A stretch of DNA of 64,000 nucleotides from JBOFIQ01 sp051654905 (GCA_051654905.1 JBOFYY010000159.1:186001-250000), one strand, 5' to 3'; numbered from the stretch's first letter, positions 34,768 through 43,093 are shown. Notes: generated by a model not told the origin, from the sequence alone. Made by a program: numbers and translations.

Positions 34768-35043
34768 ATGGCTGAGACCACTGAGAAGATCGAGCGCACT
34801 GCGCGCAAGGTCCGCGAGGGCCTCGTCGTGTCAAGTAAGATGGATAAGACGATTGTCATTGAGGTAGAAGATCGTGTAAAGCACGCTCTCTATGGCAAAG
34901 TTATGACTAAGACTGTCCGTCTTAAGGCTCACGACGAGAATAATGAAGCTGGGTTGGGCGACCGCGTGCGTATCATGGAGACGCGCCCGTTGTCGGCAAC
35001 CAAGCGCTGGCGTCTACTCGAGATCATCGAGAAGGCCAAGTAA
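34768..35043 (+). CDS. rpsQ: 30S ribosomal protein S17
   Basis: S17 is a primary 16S rRNA binder. The 91-aa protein has REGLVVSSKMDKTIVIEVED and GDRVRIMETRPLSATKRWRL. It ends the S10-like block; an 81-base gap with a GTTCCGT/ACGGAAC hairpin (35082-35112) precedes rplN. Confidence 0.98.
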   Translation: MAETTEKIERTARKVREGLVVSSKMDKTIVIEVEDRVKHALYGKVMTKTVRLKAHDENNEAGLGDRVRIMETRPLSATKRWRLLEIIEKAK

Positions 35044-35124
35044 CCCACACTCGCCTGGCAAAAATCCAGGGAGTAACTATCGTTCCGTAAGGCCGCAAGG
35101 AACCAACGGAACAGAGGAGAAAAG

Positions 35125-35493
35125 ATGATCCAGCAGGAATCGCGGCTTAGGGTCGCTGATAACACTGGTGCAAAGGAACTTCTTTGCATCCGTGTTCTCG
35201 GTGGTTCCAAGCGCCGCTATGCCGGCCTCGGAGACACCATTGTGTGTAGCGTTAAAGACGCTATTCCGGGCGGCAACGTAAAGAAGGGCGATGTCGTGAA
35301 AGCGGTTATCGTCCGTACTGTGAAGTCCAGCCGTCGTCCCGACGGTTCCTACATCAAGTTTGACGAAAATGCTGCCGTCATCCTGAAGAACGACGGGGAG
35401 CCTCGCGGCACCCGTATCTTCGGTCCGGTCGGCCGTGAGCTACGTGAGAAGAAATTCATGCGTATTGTTTCGCTCGCTCCGGAGGTGATCTAA
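35125..35493 (+). CDS. rplN: 50S ribosomal protein L14
   Basis: L14 bridges the subunits and binds the silencing factor RsfS. The 122-aa protein has MIQQESRLRVADNTGAKELL, VKKGDVVKAVIVRTVKSSRR and GTRIFGPVGRELREKKFMRI. First gene of the spc-type block; AGAGGAG precedes the ATG and rplX follows after one base. Confidence 0.98.
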   Translation: MIQQESRLRVADNTGAKELLCIRVLGGSKRRYAGLGDTIVCSVKDAIPGGNVKKGDVVKAVIVRTVKSSRRPDGSYIKFDENAAVILKNDGEPRGTRIFGPVGRELREKKFMRIVSLAPEVI

Positions 35494-35494
35494 C

Positions 35495-35866
35495 ATGCAG
35501 TCGCTTTCCATCAAAAAGGGTGACCGCGTCAAGGTGATCGCTGGAAAAGACAAGGGAAAGACCGGAGAAGTTATTTCCGTCGATCCTCAGTCTGAGCGCG
35601 TTATCGTCGAAGGCGTAAACATTGTTACTCGCCATGTTAAGGACCACCAGGGCGGCAACGGTCAGGTAGTCAAGGGTGGCCGCGTTCAGTCCGAAGCCCC
35701 AATTCACGTTTCTAACGTGGCATTGTTGGTCAAGGTTGATGGCAAAGAAGTTACTACGCGTGTTGGTTACAAGCGCGTAGAGGTTTCTAAGCGTCGTCCT
35801 GATGGCACTGAATACAAGGCTGAGCGTAGCGTTCGTATCGCTCGCAAGACGCTTGAGGAGATCTGA
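35495..35866 (+). CDS. rplX: 50S ribosomal protein L24
   Basis: L24 is an assembly initiator for the 50S subunit. The 123-aa protein begins MQSLSIKKGDRVKVIAGKDK with the KOW motif, then GVNIVTRHVKD. Its stop overlaps the rplE start by one base. Confidence 0.97.
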   Translation: MQSLSIKKGDRVKVIAGKDKGKTGEVISVDPQSERVIVEGVNIVTRHVKDHQGGNGQVVKGGRVQSEAPIHVSNVALLVKVDGKEVTTRVGYKRVEVSKRRPDGTEYKAERSVRIARKTLEEI

Positions 35867-36498
35867 TGACTGACACCGTTAAGCGCGAGTTGCCACGTCT
35901 GAAGAAGCAGTACCGCGAGGTTATTGCTCCTGCGATGCATGACGAGTTCAAATACCAGAATGTGATGCAAATCCCAGGTCTGGTCAAGATCGTCGTCAAC
36001 ATGGGTGTTGGTGAAGCTGCACGTGACTCGAAGATCATTGATGGCGCTATTCGCGACCTCACTGCTATCACCGGTCAGAAGCCGCAGGTTACCAAGGCTC
36101 GCAAGTCCATTGCTCAGTTCAAGCTGCGCGAAGGAATGCCCATTGGTTGCCACGTAACGCTACGTGGCGATCGCATGTGGGAATTCGCTGACCGTCTTAT
36201 CACGCTGGCTTTGCCTCGTATCCGCGACTTCCGCGGTATGTCGAGCAACCAGTTTGATGGCAAGGGTAACTACACCTTTGGCCTAAACGAGCAGGTCATG
36301 TTCCACGAAATCGATCAGGATCGAATTGATCGAGTACGTGGTATGGACATCACTTTCGTCACGACTGCTTCGACAGATGAGGAAGGCCGCGCGCTGCTTA
36401 AGCACATGGGCTTCCCATTCAAGAACGATCTTGGTGAGAAGAAGGCTAAGGCAAAGGCTAAAGGCCCTGCCTACGGCGGCAAGAAAAAGAAGAAGTGA
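35866..36498 (+). CDS. rplE: 50S ribosomal protein L5
   Basis: L5 binds 5S rRNA. The protein is 210 aa, some 25-30 longer than usual because of a Lys/Ala-rich tail (KKAKAKAKGPAYGGKKKKK). Core motifs include QIPGLVKIVVNMGVGEAARD, LREGMPIGCHVTLRG, LPRIRDFRGM and NYTFGLNEQ. Confidence 0.97.
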   Translation: MTDTVKRELPRLKKQYREVIAPAMHDEFKYQNVMQIPGLVKIVVNMGVGEAARDSKIIDGAIRDLTAITGQKPQVTKARKSIAQFKLREGMPIGCHVTLRGDRMWEFADRLITLALPRIRDFRGMSSNQFDGKGNYTFGLNEQVMFHEIDQDRIDRVRGMDITFVTTASTDEEGRALLKHMGFPFKNDLGEKKAKAKAKGPAYGGKKKKK

Positions 36499-36512
36499 GC
36501 TGAGGAGAGAAA

Positions 36513-36698
36513 ATGGCCAAGACAGCTCTGAAAGTTAAGCAGTCACGCAAACCGAAGTTTGGTGTGCGCGCCTACACCCGCTGCCAGCGTTGCGGGCGTC
36601 CCAAGTCGGTTTACCGTAAGTTCGGTCTTTGCCGTGTATGTCTTCGTGAGATGGCACACCGCGGCGAGCTTCCGGGCGTAACGACTTCTTCTTGGTGA
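36513..36698 (+). CDS. rpsZ: 30S ribosomal protein S14, zinc-binding type (type Z)
   Basis: Short, zinc-containing S14. The 61-aa protein has a C-x2-C...C-x2-C site at Cys24, Cys27, Cys40 and Cys43 (TRCQRCGRP, GLCRVCLRE). Such C+ forms depend on zinc; many actinobacteria also encode a longer zinc-free copy elsewhere under zinc control. GGAGAG lies before the ATG. Confidence 0.97.
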   Translation: MAKTALKVKQSRKPKFGVRAYTRCQRCGRPKSVYRKFGLCRVCLREMAHRGELPGVTTSSW

Positions 36699-36730
36699 TT
36701 CTTCACCAAACCAACCACTAACGCGGTAGG

Positions 36731-36756
36731 TCCGCACCCCGTGTCCGGGGTGCGGA
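36731..36756 (+). promoter_or_regulatory. GC-rich hairpin before rpsH
   Basis: TCCGCACCCCG (36731-36741) pairs perfectly with CGGGGTGCGGA (36746-36756) around a four-base loop in the rpsZ-rpsH gap. No T tract follows, so it looks like a processing, stability or control element and not an intrinsic terminator. Confidence 0.5.
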
Positions 36757-36784
36757 AACCACGCGAGAAAGAAGATCCTCAGCC

Positions 36785-37192
36785 ATGACTATGACTGATC
36801 CGATCGCAGACATGCTGACGCGTCTGCGTAACGCCAACCAGGCGTACCACGAGACGACGTCCATGCCGACGTCGAAAATTAAGGTGGGTATTGCGGAGAT
36901 CCTTAAACAAGAGGGTTACATCTCCGGTTTCGAGGTTACTGAGCCTGCTGAAGGCGAAGTTTCTAAGACCCTTACTCTTACCCTCAAATATGGCGATAGC
37001 CGTGAGCGTTCTATCGCTGGCATCCGCCGTATCAGCAAGCCCGGTCTGCGCGTTTACGCAAAGTCGAATGAGCTTCCCAAGGTCCTCGGTGGCATGGGAA
37101 TTGCAATCATTTCGACCTCACAGGGTCTGTTGACTGATAAAGATGCCAACCGTAAGAGCGTCGGCGGGGAAGTCCTCGCCTACGTCTGGTAA
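36785..37192 (+). CDS. rpsH: 30S ribosomal protein S8
   Basis: S8 binds the central domain of 16S rRNA and in E. coli represses the spc operon. The 135-aa protein starts MTMTDPIADMLTRLRNANQA, the normal actinobacterial start, and ends with GLLTDKDANRKSVGGEVLAY. The strong hairpin upstream (36731-36756) could be related to control but resembles no S8 site I can name. Confidence 0.98.
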   Translation: MTMTDPIADMLTRLRNANQAYHETTSMPTSKIKVGIAEILKQEGYISGFEVTEPAEGEVSKTLTLTLKYGDSRERSIAGIRRISKPGLRVYAKSNELPKVLGGMGIAIISTSQGLLTDKDANRKSVGGEVLAYVW

Positions 37193-37213
37193 CGAGCGAG
37201 AGGAGAGGAAAGC

Positions 37214-37756
37214 ATGTCCCGTATTGGAAAGCTCCCTATCGCCGTTCCTAACGGTGTGGAGATCAAAATTGACGGCCAGAGCATCGAGGTAAAAGGTCCT
37301 AAGGGAACCTTGAGCCATGTTGTTCGTGAGCCAATCACTGTCACCCGCAATGAAGATGGACAACTTGAGGTTGCCCGTCCCGATGACGAGCGTATGTCGA
37401 AGTCGCTCCACGGTCTTACCCGCACGCTTGTGAACAACATGATCGTGGGAGTAACCGAGGGCTACGAGAAGAAGCTCGAAATCGTGGGTGTCGGTTACCG
37501 CGTCATGGCAAAGAGCCCGACGCAGCTCGAGTTCGCACTCGGCTTCAGCCATCCGGTCGTCATTGACGCTCCAGAAGGCATCACCTTCAATGTCGAAGCT
37601 CCGACCAAGTTCTCGGTCAGTGGCATCGACAAGCAGGCGGTTGGCGAGGTTGCGGCAAATATCCGCAAGATCCGCAAGCCTGAGCCGTACAAGGGCAAGG
37701 GCGTCCGCTACGCGGGCGAGCACGTCCGCCGCAAGGTTGGAAAGGCCGGTAAGTAA
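37214..37756 (+). CDS. rplF: 50S ribosomal protein L6
   Basis: L6 lies near the sarcin-ricin loop. The 180-aa protein has MSRIGKLPIAVPNGVEIKID, SLHGLTRTLVNNMIVGVTEG and the C-terminal KIRKPEPYKGKGVRYAGEHV. AGAGGAG precedes the ATG. Confidence 0.98.
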   Translation: MSRIGKLPIAVPNGVEIKIDGQSIEVKGPKGTLSHVVREPITVTRNEDGQLEVARPDDERMSKSLHGLTRTLVNNMIVGVTEGYEKKLEIVGVGYRVMAKSPTQLEFALGFSHPVVIDAPEGITFNVEAPTKFSVSGIDKQAVGEVAANIRKIRKPEPYKGKGVRYAGEHVRRKVGKAGK

Positions 37757-37758
37757 CC

Positions 37759-38142
37759 ATGGGTATTTCACTGGGGGTCCACAAGGGCCTTGCTCCCAAG
37801 ACAGCATCCCGTATGCGTCGTCAGGCCCGTGGCCGCAAGAAGGTCTTCGGTTCAGCCGAGCGTCCGCGTCTGGTTGTCACTCGTTCCGCGCGCCACATCT
37901 TGGTGCAGGTTATCGACGACACCAAGGGCATTACGCTCGCCTCTGCTTCTACCTTAGAAGCAGATCTTCGCAACGTTACCGGCGACAAGTCGGCAAAGTC
38001 TGCGCAGGTTGGCAAGCTCCTTGCAGAGCGCGCCAAGAAGGCTGGCATCGAGAAGGTCGTCTTCGACCGTGCCGGTAACAAGTACCATGGCCGCATCGCT
38101 GCGCTGGCTGACGCCGCGCGCGAAGCTGGGCTGGACTTCTAA
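37759..38142 (+). CDS. rplR: 50S ribosomal protein L18
   Basis: L18 binds 5S rRNA with L5. The 127-aa protein has RPRLVVTRSARHILVQVIDD, GKLLAERAKKAGIEKVVFDR and YHGRIAALADAAREAGLDF. It lies two bases after rplF. Confidence 0.98.
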   Translation: MGISLGVHKGLAPKTASRMRRQARGRKKVFGSAERPRLVVTRSARHILVQVIDDTKGITLASASTLEADLRNVTGDKSAKSAQVGKLLAERAKKAGIEKVVFDRAGNKYHGRIAALADAAREAGLDF

Positions 38143-38169
38143 GAGTCTCGGACAAGAAAGAGGAATGCG

Positions 38170-38772
38170 ATGAATGGAACTGAGCGCCGCGGTAGCGGTG
38201 CACAGGGTGATCGCCGCGGCCGAGACGATCGTCGTGGCGGCAACCGCGAGGAGAAGAAGTCGGACCTGATCGAGCGCGTTGTCAACGTTAACCGCGTTGC
38301 CAAGGTTGTTCAGGGTGGTCGTCGCTTCAGCTTCACGGCGCTAGTCGTCGTTGGTGATGGCAACGGTACTGTGGGCGTAGGTTACGGAAAAGCCAAAGAG
38401 GTGCCTGCAGCTATTGCTAAGGGCGTCGAGGATGCAAAGAAGAATTTCTTCCGCGTACCTCGTATCCAAGGCACTATCCCGCATCCAGTTCAGGGTGAGA
38501 AGGCTGCTGGCGTTGTTATGCTTCGCCCAGCTGCTCCGGGTACCGGTGTAATCGCCGGCGGTTCAGCTCGCGCTGTACTAGAGTGCGCTGGAATCTCTGA
38601 TATTTTGGCGAAGTCACTTGGCTCGTCAAATGCTCTTAACGTGGTACACGCCACTGTGGCTGCTCTCAAGCAGTTGGAGGAGCCAGAGCAGATTGCAAAG
38701 CGTCGTGGAAAGTCCGTCGAGGACGTAACACCCGCTGCTATCTTGCGTGCCCGTAAGGGGGTGTCTGAGTGA
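38170..38772 (+). CDS. rpsE: 30S ribosomal protein S5
   Basis: S5 helps keep decoding accurate and is part of the helicase at the mRNA entry. The 200-aa protein has an Arg/Gly-rich N-terminus (RRGSGAQGDRRGRDDRRGGN), then IERVVNVNRVAKVVQGGRRF, VGYGKAKEVPAAIAKGVEDA and GTGVIAGGSARAVLE. Confidence 0.98.
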   Translation: MNGTERRGSGAQGDRRGRDDRRGGNREEKKSDLIERVVNVNRVAKVVQGGRRFSFTALVVVGDGNGTVGVGYGKAKEVPAAIAKGVEDAKKNFFRVPRIQGTIPHPVQGEKAAGVVMLRPAAPGTGVIAGGSARAVLECAGISDILAKSLGSSNALNVVHATVAALKQLEEPEQIAKRRGKSVEDVTPAAILRARKGVSE

Positions 38773-38951
38773 TGCAGCTCAAAGTAACTCAGCTCAAGTC
38801 AGGTATTGGCGGCAAGCAGAATCAGCGGGAGACATTGCGCTCCCTTGGTCTCAAGCGCATCGGCGATGTTGTGGTGAAGGAGGATCGTCCCGAGATTCGC
38901 GGGATGATCAACACTGTCATTCACCTCATTGCTGTTGAGGAGGTGAAGTGA
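38772..38951 (+). CDS. rpmD: 50S ribosomal protein L30
   Basis: A 59-aa protein of the usual L30 size: MQLKVTQLKSGIGGKQNQRE, LRSLGLKRIGDVVV, and ...INTVIHLIAVEEVK. The ATG overlaps the rpsE stop (TGATG); a GTG three bases upstream would add one residue. Confidence 0.95.
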   Translation: MQLKVTQLKSGIGGKQNQRETLRSLGLKRIGDVVVKEDRPEIRGMINTVIHLIAVEEVK

Positions 38952-39397
38952 CGATGGCTCTCAAGGTTCATCACTTGCGTCCGGCACCGGGCGCCAATCA
39001 ACCGAAGAAGCGCGTCGGTCGCGGTGAAGGTGGCAAGGGCGGCAAAACTGCCGGTCGTGGTACCAAGGGAACGGGTGCTCGTAAGAACACTCCGCAGAAC
39101 TTCGAGGGTGGTCAGATGCCATTGCATATGCGCCTTCCGAAGCTTCGTGGTTTCCAGAACCCATTCCGTGTTGAGTTCCAGACGGTTAACGTAGCTCGTC
39201 TTCAGGATTTATTCCCAGAAGGCGGCGAAATCACCGTTGCTGACCTAGTAGCTAAGGGGGCTGTGCGCTCAGGTTACCCGGTCAAGGTTCTTGGTGCGGG
39301 TGAGATCACCGTAGCTATGAAGATTGCTGTTGACGCTTTCTCAGCGTCAGCTAAAGAGAAGATTGAAAAGGCCGGCGGCTCTGCCGACGAGCTCTAA
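38948..39397 (+). CDS. rplO: 50S ribosomal protein L15
   Basis: L15 is a late-assembly protein. The 149-aa product has LRPAPGANQPKKRVGRGEGG, the Gly-rich RNA-binding stretch and MPLHMRLPKLRGFQNPFRVE. The GTG start overlaps the rpmD stop (GTGA); ATG at 38954 is an alternative. secY normally follows; here a thiamine transporter locus lies between. Confidence 0.97.
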   Translation: MTMALKVHHLRPAPGANQPKKRVGRGEGGKGGKTAGRGTKGTGARKNTPQNFEGGQMPLHMRLPKLRGFQNPFRVEFQTVNVARLQDLFPEGGEITVADLVAKGAVRSGYPVKVLGAGEITVAMKIAVDAFSASAKEKIEKAGGSADEL

Positions 39398-39425
39398 ATC
39401 GCTCTTAGCTTTCATATAAATAGTG

Positions 39426-39453
39426 GAGCCCCTGGCCGTAAGGTCGGGGGCTC
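39426..39453 (+). terminator. Hairpin after rplO
   Basis: GAGCCCC (39426-39432) pairs with GGGGCTC (39447-39453), extended inward by GGCC/GGTC-type pairs. The T tract is weak (TGCTGCGTC), so termination may be partial. Confidence 0.55.
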
Positions 39454-39548
39454 TGCTGCGTCGTATCTAGGTTAGAAATATCTGTGGTAGCTGATTGTTA
39501 GGGGCTAGCTAGGCGATTCGACAGCAATACGATATTGTCAACAGCGAA

Positions 39549-39640
39549 CACGGGAGTCCGCGGAGGCGGGCTGAGAGGAGGGCGAACTGCCCTCGACCGT
39601 CAAACCTGATCCAGATCATGCTGGCGCAGGAAGGTCCTTG
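39549..39640 (+). promoter_or_regulatory. Thiamine pyrophosphate (TPP) riboswitch
   Basis: The thi-box landmarks are clear: GGCGGGCTGAGAGG near 39566-39579 and CAAACCTGATCCAGATCATG then CTGGCGCAGGAAGG at 39601-39634. It lies 50-140 bases ahead of an ECF thiamine-precursor transporter. The downstream hairpin at 39666-39686 is the likely expression platform. Confidence 0.95.
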
Positions 39641-39665
39641 TAGAGCGAAGGTCGCTGTTACACCC

Positions 39666-39686
39666 GTGCCCATAACTGGAGGGCAC
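39666..39686 (+). promoter_or_regulatory. SD-sequestering hairpin of the TPP riboswitch
   Basis: GTGCCC (39666-39671) pairs with GGGCAC (39681-39686), covering the ribosome binding site GGAGGG (39678-39683) of ykoE. CCCGTG (39663-39668) overlaps the 5' arm and could instead pair with CACGGG (39549-39554) at the start of the aptamer, a plausible switch between ON and OFF. Control would be at translation. Confidence 0.65.
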
Positions 39687-39691
39687 ACATA

Positions 39692-40303
39692 ATGACTCGT
39701 AATACCTCAGAAATTGCTTCCCGCTATCGGTGGCGGGTAGTAGACATTGTTGTCGCAGCAGTATTAGCCGTAGCTACCGGATTGATATTCCTTATGTGGA
39801 ATATCGTGGGTGGCGCCGGACTGGAAATAGTTGGTGCGCTCACTCCCGGACTAGGTGGGTTAGTCGTAGGAATTTGGCTGCTAGGTGGCATACTAGGTGG
39901 TCTTATCATCAGAAAACCTGGAGCTGCAATAGCTGTAGAACTATTGGCGGCATGCTTTTCGGCAGCTCTGGGGAGCCAATGGGGAATATCGACGATCTAC
40001 TCCGGTTTAGCCCAAGGGCTAGGAGCAGAACTGATATTTGCACTATTTTGCTACAAACGTTGGAATCTTCCAATCGCTATGTTTGCTGGAGCAGGTGCTG
40101 GAGCCGGGGCATGGATTTTAGAGTTCATCATGGGCAATGCTGCAAAAAGTTTTAGCTTTAATGCTGTCTACGTGATTACGTTGCTGATCTCAGGTGCAGT
40201 GCTAGCAGGAGTACTTGGCTGGTACCTAGTGAAAGCTTTAGCAAGTACAGGGGTGCTGGATCGCTTTGAAGCTGGCCGCGAAGCTCGTCGTCACGGTGTC
40301 TAG
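39692..40303 (+). CDS. ykoE: ECF transporter S component, YkoE family (thiamine/hydroxymethylpyrimidine)
   Basis: A 203-aa membrane protein with about five or six hydrophobic segments, starting with a short Arg-containing N-terminus (RYRWRVVDIVVAAVLAVATG). The pattern WRVVDIVVAAVLAV, LTPGLGGLVVGIWLLGGILG and GAQWGI-like LGSQWGISTIYSGL matches YkoE, the substrate-binding subunit of a thiamine-precursor ECF transporter. The TPP riboswitch upstream and ykoD-ykoC downstream support this. The ATG follows the GGAGGG that the riboswitch hairpin covers. Confidence 0.92.
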   Translation: MTRNTSEIASRYRWRVVDIVVAAVLAVATGLIFLMWNIVGGAGLEIVGALTPGLGGLVVGIWLLGGILGGLIIRKPGAAIAVELLAACFSAALGSQWGISTIYSGLAQGLGAELIFALFCYKRWNLPIAMFAGAGAGAGAWILEFIMGNAAKSFSFNAVYVITLLISGAVLAGVLGWYLVKALASTGVLDRFEAGREARRHGV

Positions 40304-41747
40304 CCAGCGACCGCTCGGTATCGCCGCTCATCAATGGGGGTGGCGGCATGTCGGCAGAATGGCATATGCCGTAAAAAATCTAGATCTTGTAATAGAGCCA
40401 GGAGAGCGAATCCTGCTGCTGGGAGCTTCTGGTGCGGGAAAATCTACGCTGCTGCATGGACTAGCTGGCATCCTCGGTAAAGATGGCGATGGCGATAGTC
40501 AGGGCTCTCTTTTAATCGACGGTAAGCCGGCTACGGAGCCAGCCGCACCTGTTGGATTAGTTATGCAAGACCCCGATTCTCAAGTTGTGCTAGCTCGAGT
40601 AGGTGATGAGGTAGCTTTTGGATTAGAGAACCTTGCGGTGCCCAGAGAAGAAATTTGGGGGCGCGTCAATGAGAGTCTGGCAGCTGTTGGGTTGGGCGTT
40701 CCTCTTGGACAGTCAACAGATCAGTTATCGGGAGGGCAACGGCAACGATTAGCCCTTGCTGGGGTGATCGCGATGCGTCCGGGGTTGCTTTTGTTGGATG
40801 AACCAACTGCAAATCTTGATCCTACCGGAGTAATAGAAGTACGAGATGCGGTAGCTCAATTAGCAGCAGATCGGCAGATTACAGTTGTCGTAGTTGAGCA
40901 TCGGGTTGAAGTGTGGGCAGATTTCGTGGATCGAGTTATTGTTCTCGGATCTGATGGAGTAATAGCCGATGGCAAACCGCACGATATTTTCTCTCAACAA
41001 GCAGCTACGTTAGCTGCAGCTGGAGTATGGGTGCCCGGGCTAACAGCTCCGGAAGCACTTACGTCGCTGGCTAGTAGTAATTCGACGATTCTAGCGGCGT
41101 CACAACTTTCTATCGGATATCAGAGAAACTGCCCTATCCGTACTATGGATGTGGCGATCCCGCGTGGAGTATCTACCTGTTTAATAGGCCCAAATGGTGC
41201 TGGGAAATCGACGTTAGCGCTGACCTTGGCCGGGCTGTTGCCAGAAGTTTCTGGACAAGTTCAGGCAGCGGCAGGTCTAGTGCCGCCGCGGCGTTCATCG
41301 CGGCCCATAACATGGCGTTCTAAAGAATTACTTACTCGCATTGGTACGGTTTTTCAAGATCCGGAGCATCAATTTGTGTCGGCATCAGTTCATAAAGAAT
41401 TGGCTGTGGGGTTACATGCTTTGCGTTGGAACACTGCTGCTTGTGATGCCAAAGTAAGTGAACTTTTGGAGCGACTACGACTATCCCACCTTGCTAATGC
41501 GCACCCGTTTACGTTGTCGGGGGGTGAAAAACGCCGACTGTCGGTAGCGACTGTTTTAGCGACAGGCCCAGAGGTTATTTTTCTCGATGAGCCAACTTTT
41601 GGGCAAGATCGCGTGACTTGGATAGAAATAGTATCGCTAGTAAAAGAACTGCGAATGCAAGGGCATACGGTCGTATCAGTTACTCATGACCAAGATTATG
41701 TAGCCGCCTTGGGTGAGAACATCATTGACTTAGCGGAGCTGTCATGA
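40296..41747 (+). CDS. ykoD: ECF transporter ATPase with two fused ABC domains (YkoD)
   Basis: This is the energising ATPase of the ECF transporter. Two ABC domains lie in one chain: GASGAGKST, LSGGQRQRLALAG and LLLLDEPTANLDP in the first, GPNGAGKST, LSGGEKRRLSVA and VIFLDEPTFGQD in the second. The start is unsure: GTG 40296 overlaps the ykoE stop and gives 483 aa; TTG 40266 would add ten residues. Neither has a strong SD, so coupling to ykoE translation is likely. Confidence 0.93.
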   Translation: MSSQRPLGIAAHQWGWRHVGRMAYAVKNLDLVIEPGERILLLGASGAGKSTLLHGLAGILGKDGDGDSQGSLLIDGKPATEPAAPVGLVMQDPDSQVVLARVGDEVAFGLENLAVPREEIWGRVNESLAAVGLGVPLGQSTDQLSGGQRQRLALAGVIAMRPGLLLLDEPTANLDPTGVIEVRDAVAQLAADRQITVVVVEHRVEVWADFVDRVIVLGSDGVIADGKPHDIFSQQAATLAAAGVWVPGLTAPEALTSLASSNSTILAASQLSIGYQRNCPIRTMDVAIPRGVSTCLIGPNGAGKSTLALTLAGLLPEVSGQVQAAAGLVPPRRSSRPITWRSKELLTRIGTVFQDPEHQFVSASVHKELAVGLHALRWNTAACDAKVSELLERLRLSHLANAHPFTLSGGEKRRLSVATVLATGPEVIFLDEPTFGQDRVTWIEIVSLVKELRMQGHTVVSVTHDQDYVAALGENIIDLAELS

Positions 41748-42499
41748 ACATCTTGAATCGGTGCAATCCCGTGACGCGACTTTTGGCTGCTGTGATAGTT
41801 ACTTCACCACTATTAGCAACCTTGGATTGGCTCAGCGCGAAGGTAGCGTTAGTGCTAGAGATTTTAGGGTTTCTTGGTATCGGGTTAGCTCCAATAAAAA
41901 TTGTGAAAAGGATACTGCCGCTATTAGTTATGGCGCCGCTATCGGGAATATCTATGTTGTTCTATGCGGCTCCGGCAGGTAAAGAGTTTTTCAGTTGGGG
42001 ATTGATCCATATCACGGAAGGTTCTATATATTTAGCAATCGCTATGATGCTGCGAGTATTAGCTCTCTCGGTGCCGGTAGTGCTGTTACTAGCTGAAATA
42101 GATGCCACCGATCTTGCTGATGGGTTAGCGCAGGTTTGTAAATTACCTGCCCGGTTTGTGCTAGGGACACTAGCTGGCGCACGAATGATGAGCTTACTCG
42201 TAGCTGATTGGCGTCGGTTAGGGCAAGCGCGACGAGCGCGAGGTTTAGGCGATGGGGGGCGATTTAGGCGTTTTGTGACTATGACCTTCGCATTATTGGT
42301 TTTCGCTCTTAGAAGAGGACAAAAATTGGCGACAGCGATGGAAGTTCGTCAATTTGATACCCGGAAGCGAACCTGGGCTAGGCGTTCTACGGTAGGACGC
42401 TTTGATGCGGCACTATTAGCGGTTGCAGTTGCTATCGTCGCAATAGCTTTAGGGGCAGCAGTGCTTGCTGGAACATTTCATACGGTGTGGGCTAGATGA
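41744..42499 (+). CDS. ykoC: ECF transporter transmembrane (T) component (YkoC)
   Basis: The 251-aa protein is the EcfT-type scaffold linking ATPases to the S component. It has several membrane segments and the coupling-helix motifs with Ala-Arg-Gly: ARMMSLLVADWRRLGQARRA then RGLGDG. The ATG overlaps the ykoD stop by four bases (ATGA). Confidence 0.92.
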   Translation: MNILNRCNPVTRLLAAVIVTSPLLATLDWLSAKVALVLEILGFLGIGLAPIKIVKRILPLLVMAPLSGISMLFYAAPAGKEFFSWGLIHITEGSIYLAIAMMLRVLALSVPVVLLLAEIDATDLADGLAQVCKLPARFVLGTLAGARMMSLLVADWRRLGQARRARGLGDGGRFRRFVTMTFALLVFALRRGQKLATAMEVRQFDTRKRTWARRSTVGRFDAALLAVAVAIVAIALGAAVLAGTFHTVWAR

Positions 42500-43017
42500 C
42501 CGTCGAAGAATTATGGCAGCAGGCGCTCAAGAGCGGAAAAAAGTATCCCACGATCATCATCGACGGCGGCTCTGGGGCTGGGAAAACGTCGTTAGGTCAG
42601 CAGTTGTTAGCTGTAGCTCCGATTCGGGCAGTTCTGGTTAGTATGGATGACTTCTATCCGGGGTGGGAGGGACTTGCCGCAGCATCACAGATGGTGCTTG
42701 AAGACATTCTGAAAAGTGAAAACCCGGGATACTGGCGTTGGGATTGGAATAGATCAGCTACAGACCGATGGGTGAGTTTACCGAGGGATGTGGCACTAAT
42801 AATTGAAGGCTGTGGAGCGTTAACGCAGGAATCTAAACATTACGCAGACTTAGCGATATGGCTAGAAATGAGTGCAAAAGAGCGGCATAGTCGGGCTATA
42901 AAACGTGATGGTGATAGTTATGAATCATATTGGGATCAGTGGGCAAAACAAGAGCGACATCATTGGGAACGGCATAATCCGTCAGCGCTAGCTGATGTTG
43001 TTATTGTCACATTCTGA
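42496..43017 (+). CDS. P-loop kinase of unknown substrate
   Basis: A 173-aa protein with a clear Walker A (DGGSGAGKTSLGQQL, about 23-37), VSMDDFYPGW and a YWRWDWNRSA segment, and IIEGCGAL, similar in outline to small nucleoside/uridine kinase-like ATPases. The ATG overlaps the ykoC stop, so it belongs to the TPP-controlled operon. A role in trapping an imported thiamine precursor by phosphorylation is possible but unproven. Confidence 0.75.
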   Translation: MTVEELWQQALKSGKKYPTIIIDGGSGAGKTSLGQQLLAVAPIRAVLVSMDDFYPGWEGLAAASQMVLEDILKSENPGYWRWDWNRSATDRWVSLPRDVALIIEGCGALTQESKHYADLAIWLEMSAKERHSRAIKRDGDSYESYWDQWAKQERHHWERHNPSALADVVIVTF

Positions 43018-43093
43018 TAGCGATGGGTATGCCCTTTTCTATATCCTTGCTAAGATCAGAGAGCTGTCAGTACCGGCAGTACCACCCAGTGCG

